Shown: in pieces, positions 7,950 through 15,908 of the stretch
Numbering within the stretch: the stretch's first letter is position 1
Layout of the letters: the number at the start of each line of letters is the position of its first letter
Source of the DNA: an uncultured Steroidobacter sp.
GTDB taxonomy: Bacteria > Pseudomonadota > Gammaproteobacteria > Steroidobacterales > Steroidobacteraceae
DNA: 47,085 nt
Direction of reading: 5' to 3'
NCBI GenBank assembly: GCA_937864115.1
Contig: CALMII010000045.1
Location: 1-47,085, forward strand
Notes under the pieces: model-generated
Seen by the model: only the letters and a program-made list of their open reading frames with translations
Told to the model about the DNA's origin: nothing
Databases searched by the model: none
Program-made: the position numbers and the translations under genes

Positions 7950-10900
7950 TCAGCGCCTCGGTTGATCCTCGCAGTTGCCAGGAATATTTCTGATCGGCTG
8001 ACACTCCTCGTCTCTTGGGAGGAGCAACCCGGTGAACGATCCGGTTGGGATCCAGCCAATATTGTCCCAGCGATTGCGAGCCGCGCGATAGTCGCCAGGC
8101 CAAGGCTCGATTTCAATCACCTCACCTTGTTGGTTCCGAAGGCCCATGACAGCTAGCCATTCATTCAAAATCTCAAGGCGGTCCTCTTCATCCGCTGTCG
8201 ATGCGTTGAACTTCTGCAGTACCAAATTGACTTCGGACAGTCCCTGCGACTCCCGCCAGTCGTCGAACGTCTGTTCGAGGCCGATCCGCGCGTTGGCTTG
8301 TGGACTGCTCTCGTCCCAGGCCTCTCTGCCGGCAAGCTCCCGCCAAGTGATTTGCGGCACTGAAGCCCCTAGATTCTGGCGGTTGCGAGCGATTTCATCC
8401 TGGAACGTCGTAGTCAACATATTGAAGACCTCGCTCTCCATGCGCAGCGTCCGCAGTTCGTTGTAACGCCAGTGGCTGGCGTCGGGTGGCGTATAGGTTA
8501 CCCGAGCCGCGCGTTGTGTCCATGCCATGCATTGGTCACGCGTCAGCCCATTGATCACCTGCGCTCCGCCGAGGAAGTGATGTACCTCACATCGCGAGGG
8601 CTCCTCGGGTGGCGGGGTGAATTCACTTCCTAGCGCCTCCCGTGCCTGGCCGCGTCGCTCGCACTCCTGCTCCGTCAGTCCACGTACGATGATAGGTCCA
8701 CGACGTAAATGGAGAATCCGGCACTGAGAATCACCAGGCCGATCATCCTGGTTAAAGGTGCGATCAGGGGCTTCGTATCCCGACGGACCGTGCACACCAA
8801 AATGCCCCGTATCGGCGATTGGTGTATTCAGTCCGCTGCTCTCGATTGCATACGGCATATTCAGGGAATCGCGATGGGCGAACGTATCCTCGAAGGCGTG
8901 CAGGTACTCCCCGTAGAGCTGATATCGAGCGTTGTTGATGTCAGTGAAGGATGGCATTGGGCATAGCCCTGGTGTACCCGTGGGATGTGTTGCCACCCAA
9001 AGCTCACGCAATCTGGCTGGGTCAGTGCTGGCCAGAAGATTGCTAAGTTGAGTTGACGATGGATTCTGAAACCGCATGAGTATGTCGGACGTGCGATCCC
9101 CGTACTGTCCAGCACTGTAGTTCAATACGAAGTGATATAGCGGCAGGGCTGGGTCGTTCGACCCAGTGGGCACCGGACCGATTTGCGTGGTGGGCATCGT
9201 CAAAGGATTTCTGTCGATATACTGCGTCGCGATCGCAATCGTTCTAGCCACATCTTGTGGTAATCCCGCGACCAGCGCCAGAAAGTACGTCATGTAGTAG
9301 TGAACTACCTCGTCGTACAGCCCGAGGGAATCCGAATGCGAGATCGGATTCCCGTGCACGTACGCATACTTGTTTGCCCCGTCAAACAGCCCCAACGGAT
9401 CCGGCGTCAAGTACCGCCCGGTCTCCGGATCATAGTCCCGCATGACGTTGTAGTACGTACCACTCTCCGCATCCGCGTACTGACCAGGGAAACGCAGGTT
9501 GAGCGTGAGTGCGTTGTTGTCTCCGTCCGGATCTTCATCGATGTGCGCGACGCCGAATGGTTCGTACTCTGCGCTCCAGACGACGCGGCGGGTGGCGTCG
9601 GTGATGGAGACGGGCGTTCCGAGGTGGTCGGTGTGGATCCAGAAGATTCTTCCGGACTCCATCAGGGCGACGGGATGGGCGCCGAGGTAAAGGTATTCGC
9701 GCGTTACCTTGCCGCGTTCGTCGGCTTCGGCGATCAGCTGGTGCCGTTCGTATAGATAGAAGGTGGTTTCGGGTCTCGCTCCCTTGTAGAGAGTCTTGCT
9801 GATCCGTTCTCCGGCGGTGTTGTAGCGATAGGTTGCGACGAGTTTTCCGTCGACGTGCAGGCTGATGGGGCGGCCTTCGCTGTTGTATTCGTAGCGTCGG
9901 TTGGCGATCTGTAGCGGGTTGCCGGCGCGATCGTAGGCGATGTGCTCTTCGAGCAAGCGATTGGAATTGGCCGCATAGCGAAAGTCGCGAGCAGCATCAG
10001 TTGCAGACGGAGCACTGGATGATCGGCGGTTGCCGTTCTTGTCATATGCATAGGTGAACTCGCCTGCGGGGATTCTTGCGGCCGTGAGTCGACCCGTGGC
10101 GTCGTAATCGTACGATCTGGGAGTTCGGCCATCGCTGATTCCTGTCAGGCGGCCGGAGTCGTCGTACGCATACTTGAATGCCGCCAGGCCCAGCAGGGTA
10201 CGGCGCTCAAGATATCCAGCCTTCGGTTCGTACAGATTCCGCAACTCAAGGCCATTGCCGTAAGTCAGCCGCCCCATGGCATCGAGGGGACGGGCTTTCT
10301 TCTCGGTCGTTCTGGCATCCAGGTCGCCGAGGATCAGTTCGCTTCGCAGCATCGATTCGCGCGTGATCGCGCGGAGCGCTCCGTTCTGCGTGTAGTGGTA
10401 GCGCAGCCGCTGGCCGGACGGCAGTGTCCGGGTATCGAGGCGATTCTGCGCATCGAACGTCTGCGATGTGGTGAACGAACGATTGGCGATTCTGCGTTCG
10501 TGCGTGACGAGCCGGCCGTTCTCGTCATACCCGAAGCGTTCTTTCTGCTGTGGAGCAACGATCTCGACCAGCCGGGAGGATCGATAGCTCAACTCCGTCA
10601 CGTCTTCACGACGATGGATTCTGAGCAGGCGATTGGCTGCGTCGTACTGGAAGCGCATGATCTCGCCGTTCGCATCTTCCTTCTGTGCCAGATTTCCCGC
10701 GCGATCATATGCATAGCGGAGCGTGCCGCGGTCGGCGCTGTCTTCCTGGACCTGTCGGCCGAAATCATCGTATCGATAGTTCGTCGCCGCGCCGTTCGGA
10801 GCAACGACACCTGCAAGCCGGTTTTCGTCGTCGCGTCTGAAACGAGTGACTCCACCATCGGCTGCCTGCATCGATTCGAGCATGCCACCGAAGCCATAGG

Positions 10901-13883
10901 CGAACTCGGTGGCATTGCCGAGCGGATCGGTGATTCTCGCCGGTTGCGAGTCGTCGTCCGTATAAGCGAACTGGCGTAACGGCGGACCGTCGCCGTCGCG
11001 GACTTCCATCAGTCGACGCTGCTCGTCATAGACATATTGAAACCATCGCACCGGAATATTCCCGGGCATCAGCAGTGCTGCGGCGACGACCTGGCCGTCC
11101 GCGGCGTACTTCAGCACGCCGCCGATTCCCGACTCATCCAGTGCGAAGCGATTGGGCCGGCCGGCCTGGTCATATCCGATTCGCCGGATGCGCCCATCGG
11201 CATCGACTGTTTCAGTCAGTCGACCGAGACCATCGTAGACATAGCCAGTGCTGCGCTCACCGCTCGAGAACAGCTGGGTCATGCGAGTCAGCCGCCCTTC
11301 TTCGTCGTATTCCACGCGCTTCGGCGGGGAACCCGGCTGGTGCATGAGCCGCGGACGTCCTGCCGGATCGAAATCGGAGAACTCGACCCGTTCATCGCCC
11401 GGCATGAGGATGGCCGTGGTCCGTCCGAAGTCGTCGTACTGGAAGCGTGTGACATCGTTCAGATCGGTACGCGGTCCGTCGATCGCGAGCAACGTCGAGT
11501 GGGCGTCGTAGTCGAACCGGATCGTTCGTTCGATGCGTTCGTAGCCGCTTTCCCCGGAAGGCGTGTAGCCCCGCTCCAGGAACGACAGCGGCAAACCGCT
11601 GCGGGTGTACTTCACCTCGATCGAGCGCACCGCCCCCGGCTTGATGCTCGGCAGTTCCACATGCGACGGCTGATCGGCATCGCCGTCGTAGCTGTACTGG
11701 ACGACCCGTTCGTAACCCGCCCCCTGATCGCGTTCGATCAAGATCAGACGCCGCTCGTCGTCATACGCGTATCGCTGCGATGGCGATCCCCGGGCCTCGA
11801 TCGTTTCCACCTGGAAGGCATCGTTGAACGCATAGCGAACGTCGCCCACACCGCAAGTGCCGCAGCCCGGCCCACGGACTTCGGTCACCAGTGCGACACC
11901 GTCACGAATGTCGGTGACGTAACGACTCACGCGCCCGAAGGCGTCCGTGACATCGGTGTAGCCCTTGCCGTATTCCAGGCTCACCTTGCCTGCCGCGTCG
12001 GGATGAGATGACAGGATGCCGCGTCCCGCCGCGTCGTATTCCCAGTGAGCAACGGGGATGAGACGAATCTTGCCGCCGTAGGCAGGCAGACGGACGCTGC
12101 CGGCACGCAGATCCGTCAAGTGATGCGGATGGCGCGAGTCGTTGTACTCGTAATGCCGGGCGCGGCCGCTTGCCGATACGACCTGCGATAGATTGCCGGC
12201 GGCATCGTAGCCATAGCGCCACGAAGCGCCACCCGGCGCGCGGATGCGCGCGATGCGGCCGTTCGCGTAGTACTCGAAGGACAGCTCGCGTCGCTGCGGA
12301 TCCACCACCCGCTGCAATCGCTGCTGATCGTCGTAGTGCAGCGTCACGATGCGGGACTGCTCGCGCAGAACCGTCAACCGGCCGGAGCGGTCAAACTGCA
12401 GTTCCCGTCCCGACCGCCAACGCCACACGTACCCTTCGTCGGACTTCTCGACGACACCATCGCTGGCTCTCTGCGCGACGAAGCGGCTCGAATCCTTCGA
12501 TCCCGCAAAGCGAAGACGGCGGCCATCTGCCTGCCATAGCAGTAGCGACTCGCCATCAGCGCCCGATTCGATCGACGCCTCATATCCATGACGCCACCCC
12601 GCTCCCATCACGCCGGCGCGCGCCGACGCTTCGCTGTTGTAATGACGGACGAGCGACAGGCCGAGCGTTCCCGGCAACGCAGGCAGATCGATCTCGCGTT
12701 GATACTTGTTGCCCGTCACGACATGGATGGGATTGCCCACGCTGAGCGAAGGCAGTTCGACGCTCGGCAGCGAGGCTCCGTCGCCGCCGTTCCCCGATAT
12801 CGGGAATGGACCCGGCCCCGGCGTTACCGGCGAAGAATCGCCCGGCGGCCCGGGATTCGACGGGAACGGACTGCTGCCGCCGTCCCCACCGGAACACGTC
12901 GTGGACGAACCGCCGTTGGCGCCGCCTCCGCCCGCACCGCCTCCCGAGCCGGTACCAGAACCGCCTCCGCCGCCCGTTCCCGGCGACGATCCACCGCCGC
13001 TGCCGTCGCCCGATCCCTCGCCGAAGCCGAAGAATCCGTCCGCGAGACTGCTGCCTTCCTGCTCGCCCGATTCGCTGTCGCCCGCTCCCTCTTCGCCTTC
13101 TCCGTCATCGTCCTGCGCATCATCCGGCGGGCGCGCATCGGCCGGAATGCGATCCACGTCCGGCAGATCGCCGCGAGCCACAACGGCATCGCTCATCCGC
13201 GCCGGACTCTGCATCCGCACGGTCGACGTCGTCACGATGGGTAGCCGGCCGCGACGCAGCAGCTGCTGCTCGAACGCATCCATATTCCCGACACGGCGCG
13301 CCGACAGCAGGATGCGCGAAATGAACCAGTTGACCAGCGGCACCTTCAGTTCGTAGCCATAGGTGATCTCGACGCGCAGCAGATTGGCGTCCTGGACGTT
13401 CACGCCGCTGAGTGCGCCGACGCTGGTGCTGCGGGCGTGCAGGCGATCGTTGGGTATCTCGCGCACGCCCTCGACTTCCTCGCCGAAGTCTTCGAAGGCT
13501 TCGCGGGTGGGATTGAGAATCCGGATGCGCGCGTCCTGCACCAGCGATGCATTCACACGCGCGATCGTCGCCGCCACGCCTGCGACCGATGAATCGGGCG
13601 AATACAGCGGCGCCAGTCCGCGGGCGAGACCGCCACGGATCGCAGCAGGCTGGGCGTGGCCGACCGCGCCGGCGCGCGCTGCCTGCAGGGCTGCGAAGTT
13701 CAGTGTCGCCTTCGCTTCATAGATGAGCCCGAACTGGATCGCGCCGAGGATCACGGCCAGCAGGATCGGCAATGCGATCACCGCTTCGACCATTGCCGCA
13801 CCCGCAGATCGCTGCCGGATGCGACCGCGCCAGCGCGAATGCGTCTTCGAGGGGTCCCGCGTCGAACAGGCCACGCGTTCCAT
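7950..13883 (-). CDS. TadE-like / RHS repeat fusion protein with C-terminal toxin-like tip
   Basis: 1977 residues. (1) Residues 24-75 look like a TadE/TadG minor pseudopilin: RQRSAG, then AAMVEAVIALPILLAVILGA, with Glu33 at +5 if prepilin peptidase cuts after Gly28. (2) Residues 80-235 resemble the remainder of a TadE protein. (3) An acidic then Gly/Ser/Pro-rich linker spans 241-375. (4) A DUF6531-type opening (GNPIHVVTGNKYQREIDL, 383-400) leads into more than 1000 residues of YD repeats. (5) The RHS core ends at about 1523 with GRYLTPDPLGLFDG and SHSDSLGLY. (6) A 454-residue tip follows, with HYYMTYFLA (1529), HxxxDxxxH (HAFEDTFAH, 1662-1670), His1694 and His1698, and two 44-residue cysteine modules. 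RHS proteins form shells around toxic tips. Here the cargo may be zinc phospholipase C- or P1 nuclease-like, which is a weak motif-level guess. GC drops in the tip. Confidence 0.9.
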   Translation of the reverse strand: MERVACSTRDPSKTHSRWRGRIRQRSAGAAMVEAVIALPILLAVILGAIQFGLIYEAKATLNFAALQAARAGAVGHAQPAAIRGGLARGLAPLYSPDSSVAGVAATIARVNASLVQDARIRILNPTREAFEDFGEEVEGVREIPNDRLHARSTSVGALSGVNVQDANLLRVEITYGYELKVPLVNWFISRILLSARRVGNMDAFEQQLLRRGRLPIVTTSTVRMQSPARMSDAVVARGDLPDVDRIPADARPPDDAQDDDGEGEEGAGDSESGEQEGSSLADGFFGFGEGSGDGSGGGSSPGTGGGGGSGTGSGGGAGGGGANGGSSTTCSGGDGGSSPFPSNPGPPGDSSPVTPGPGPFPISGNGGDGASLPSVELPSLSVGNPIHVVTGNKYQREIDLPALPGTLGLSLVRHYNSEASARAGVMGAGWRHGYEASIESGADGESLLLWQADGRRLRFAGSKDSSRFVAQRASDGVVEKSDEGYVWRWRSGRELQFDRSGRLTVLREQSRIVTLHYDDQQRLQRVVDPQRRELSFEYYANGRIARIRAPGGASWRYGYDAAGNLSQVVSASGRARHYEYNDSRHPHHLTDLRAGSVRLPAYGGKIRLIPVAHWEYDAAGRGILSSHPDAAGKVSLEYGKGYTDVTDAFGRVSRYVTDIRDGVALVTEVRGPGCGTCGVGDVRYAFNDAFQVETIEARGSPSQRYAYDDERRLILIERDQGAGYERVVQYSYDGDADQPSHVELPSIKPGAVRSIEVKYTRSGLPLSFLERGYTPSGESGYERIERTIRFDYDAHSTLLAIDGPRTDLNDVTRFQYDDFGRTTAILMPGDERVEFSDFDPAGRPRLMHQPGSPPKRVEYDEEGRLTRMTQLFSSGERSTGYVYDGLGRLTETVDADGRIRRIGYDQAGRPNRFALDESGIGGVLKYAADGQVVAAALLMPGNIPVRWFQYVYDEQRRLMEVRDGDGPPLRQFAYTDDDSQPARITDPLGNATEFAYGFGGMLESMQAADGGVTRFRRDDENRLAGVVAPNGAATNYRYDDFGRQVQEDSADRGTLRYAYDRAGNLAQKEDANGEIMRFQYDAANRLLRIHRREDVTELSYRSSRLVEIVAPQQKERFGYDENGRLVTHERRIANRSFTTSQTFDAQNRLDTRTLPSGQRLRYHYTQNGALRAITRESMLRSELILGDLDARTTEKKARPLDAMGRLTYGNGLELRNLYEPKAGYLERRTLLGLAAFKYAYDDSGRLTGISDGRTPRSYDYDATGRLTAARIPAGEFTYAYDKNGNRRSSSAPSATDAARDFRYAANSNRLLEEHIAYDRAGNPLQIANRRYEYNSEGRPISLHVDGKLVATYRYNTAGERISKTLYKGARPETTFYLYERHQLIAEADERGKVTREYLYLGAHPVALMESGRIFWIHTDHLGTPVSITDATRRVVWSAEYEPFGVAHIDEDPDGDNNALTLNLRFPGQYADAESGTYYNVMRDYDPETGRYLTPDPLGLFDGANKYAYVHGNPISHSDSLGLYDEVVHYYMTYFLALVAGLPQDVARTIAIATQYIDRNPLTMPTTQIGPVPTGSNDPALPLYHFVLNYSAGQYGDRTSDILMRFQNPSSTQLSNLLASTDPARLRELWVATHPTGTPGLCPMPSFTDINNARYQLYGEYLHAFEDTFAHRDSLNMPYAIESSGLNTPIADTGHFGVHGPSGYEAPDRTFNQDDRPGDSQCRILHLRRGPIIVRGLTEQECERRGQAREALGSEFTPPPEEPSRCEVHHFLGGAQVINGLTRDQCMAWTQRAARVTYTPPDASHWRYNELRTLRMESEVFNMLTTTFQDEIARNRQNLGASVPQITWRELAGREAWDESSPQANARIGLEQTFDDWRESQGLSEVNLVLQKFNASTADEEDRLEILNEWLAVMGLRNQQGEVIEIEPWPGDYRAARNRWDNIGWIPTGSFTGLLLPRDEECQPIRNIPGNCEDQPRR

Positions 13884-13946
13884 GCGAATTCCATTGCGGT
13901 AGGAGAGTCCTCAGTGTGCTGGCGCCTCGCGGACGTGCGGCCACGA

Positions 13947-13970
13947 ATTTCTCGCCATTCCCCGAGAAAT
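13947..13970. promoter_or_regulatory. Inverted repeat between rhs and the DUF418 gene
   Basis: A perfect dyad with arms ATTTCTCG and CGAGAAAT separated by 8 bases lies in the 121-base gap between two divergent genes. The position suits an operator controlling one or both promoters. A transcript hairpin in either leader is the alternative. No cognate regulator can be named. Confidence 0.4.
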
Positions 13971-14004
13971 GGCACACTGGCGGCAGGTCACGACAGGAGC
14001 TCCC

Positions 14005-15348
14005 GTGAACGCCGCACCCACCCTCCGTGCCGAACGTATCGGGATGCTCGACACCACGCGCGGCATTGCAGTCCTCGGCATCCTGTTGATGAACATCGTC
14101 GGCTTCGGCCTGCCGGAAGCCTACGAAGATCCGACCAACTGGGGCGGGCACGAGGGCGCCGATCTCTGGGCATGGCGCATCAACGCGCTGTTCTTCGAAG
14201 GCACGATGCGCGGTCTCTTCACGCTGCTCTTCGGCGCCGGCGCCCTGCTCTTCCTGCAGCGACAGGCACATCACGACGCGCACGCAACACGCGACCTCGG
14301 CGGTACGGCGCTCTATTTTCGCCGTACGGTATTGCTGATCCTGTTCGGACTGATCAACGCCTACCTGTTCCTGTGGGAAGGCGACATCCTGTTCTACTAC
14401 GGCGTGACCGGGCTGTTTCTCTATTTCTTCCGCAAGCTGCGCACGCCGGCTCTGATCGCGATCGGCCTCGCCGTCCTGAGCGTGCCGACGATCGTGAATC
14501 TCACGGACCGCATCGAGTACGACGAAGTACGCACGCGCGCGGAAGCCGCGATGAATCTGCAGGAGTCGGGCGCGACACTCACCGACGAACAGCTGCACGC
14601 CATCGACGAACTCAACGAGGAGCATGCAGATCACAAACCGGCACGCGAAGAAATCGAACGCGCCATCGAGCGCATCAAGGCAAGCTATCTCAGCGCGTTC
14701 CGCTATCTGAAGAGCCGCACGTTCTATTTCGAGACCACCTTCTTCATCCGCTACGGCTTTGCCGAATGTCTCGGCATGATGCTCATCGGCATGGCGCTGC
14801 TGAAACTCGGCGTTCTGTCCGGCAGTGCGCGACGCTCGACCTATCTGACGATGATGCTCGCTGGCTACGCCGTCGGTCTCGGCGTCAATGCCTGGGAAGT
14901 GCAGATGCTCGAAAGCTCGGGATTTTCGGTGGACGCCATCGTGGACACCTACGTGACCTACGACGTGGGCCGCGTACCGCTGACGCTCGCCCATCTGGGA
15001 CTGATCGGCTGGCTGTGGCAGACGCCGGTGCTCATGGCCGCAAAGCGTGTCCTCGCACGCGTCGGTCAGATGGCACTCACGAACTACCTCACTCAGAGCA
15101 TCCTCTGCGGTCTCCTGTTCACGGGCGCGGGACTCGGGCTCTTCGGCCAGTTCGAGCGCCACCAGCTCTACTATTTCGTGATCGCCATCTGGGCGCTGCA
15201 GCTGCTGTGGAGTCCGTGGTGGCTCAACCGGTTTCAGTTCGGTCCCGCCGAATGGCTGTGGCGCTCGCTCACGTATGGGCGTCGTCAGCCGATGCGGATT
15301 GCATCGCCGACTTCTGCGGCATCGGCGGGTCGGTCACCGTCGACATAG
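14005..15348 (+). CDS. DUF418 (YeiB-like) integral membrane protein
   Basis: 447 residues from a GTG at 14005, preferred because AGGAG (13995-13999) stands just ahead; an in-frame ATG at 13969 lacks such a site. The N-terminal signature MLDTTRGIAVLGILLMNIVG is typical of YeiB/DUF418 proteins, followed by several hydrophobic helices (for example LFTLLFGAGALLF, TVLLILFGLINAYLFLW). The C-terminal DUF418 region has GQMALTNYLTQSILC and FGPAEWLWRSLTYG. A charged, probably soluble stretch (about 160-225) sits between membrane blocks. The family is an inner-membrane acyltransferase-3 relative of uncertain role. The gene is divergent from rhs and convergent with the next gene. Confidence 0.9.
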   Translation: MNAAPTLRAERIGMLDTTRGIAVLGILLMNIVGFGLPEAYEDPTNWGGHEGADLWAWRINALFFEGTMRGLFTLLFGAGALLFLQRQAHHDAHATRDLGGTALYFRRTVLLILFGLINAYLFLWEGDILFYYGVTGLFLYFFRKLRTPALIAIGLAVLSVPTIVNLTDRIEYDEVRTRAEAAMNLQESGATLTDEQLHAIDELNEEHADHKPAREEIERAIERIKASYLSAFRYLKSRTFYFETTFFIRYGFAECLGMMLIGMALLKLGVLSGSARRSTYLTMMLAGYAVGLGVNAWEVQMLESSGFSVDAIVDTYVTYDVGRVPLTLAHLGLIGWLWQTPVLMAAKRVLARVGQMALTNYLTQSILCGLLFTGAGLGLFGQFERHQLYYFVIAIWALQLLWSPWWLNRFQFGPAEWLWRSLTYGRRQPMRIASPTSAASAGRSPST

Positions 15349-15365
15349 TTGCCGCGCTGCGCGCG

Positions 15366-15908
15366 TCACCGACCTGGCGCTCCGTTCCTGGCGCCGCTGT
15401 CGTACGTCGTCGATTCGATGAGTTGGTCGACGCTGCCGTCCGGTTTGTAGGAAACCGCCGTTGTGTTGACCTGCACGTGATCGGGGAAGTACTGATACGA
15501 GGTCACCCCGATCATTTTGTCGCCTGCGTACATGTATTCGCGCAACGGCTTCCTGAAGCCCAAGCTTCCCGCGTCCTGATCGATTTCCTGGATCACCTTG
15601 CCATTCGCGTCCTTGATGAACTCGATGAGTCCGTTGTCCGTGGACACTTGCAGCGCTACCAGGCGAGGATCATCCGGCGCCGGCCGCACGGGCGCGCTCG
15701 ACAACTGCGCCACCGCGGATGCAGCAGGTGTCGAATCGGTTCGAACTCCCTCCTTCGGCAAGCTCGCCTGCTGAGCCGCCGCGTCGGTTCGCGGCGGCGC
15801 ATCGTCCGTCGATCTGCGGTTCAGATAGATCGCACCCGCAATAGCGACAGCAACGACGATCCCGGTAACGACAGTCGTCCTGGACATGACTCCGTCTGCT
15901 CCGCTCAT
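15366..15908 (-). CDS. Small membrane-anchored protein coupled to the giant lipoprotein gene
   Basis: 180 residues. The ATG at 15908 overlaps the stop codon of the upstream giant gene (ATGA), which implies translational coupling; a second ATG at 15887 is possible. A transmembrane helix lies near the N-terminus (TTVVTGIVVAVAIAGAIYL), then a Ser/Ala/Pro-rich spacer. The C-terminal half is a beta-rich module (ALQVSTDNGLIEFIKDANGK to QVNTTAVSYKPDGSVDQL) with paired strands resembling MORN- or wedge-like toxin/antitoxin accessory repeats, but I cannot assign a family. It probably faces the periplasm and works with the lipoprotein. Confidence 0.72.
   Translation of the reverse strand: MSGADGVMSRTTVVTGIVVAVAIAGAIYLNRRSTDDAPPRTDAAAQQASLPKEGVRTDSTPAASAVAQLSSAPVRPAPDDPRLVALQVSTDNGLIEFIKDANGKVIQEIDQDAGSLGFRKPLREYMYAGDKMIGVTSYQYFPDHVQVNTTAVSYKPDGSVDQLIESTTYDSGARNGAPGR

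Noticed and set aside
12706..13356. Proline-rich 216-residue open frame on the plus strand
   Set aside because: It is the complement of the Gly/Ser-rich linker and TadE part of the RHS protein; it has no start signal of its own.
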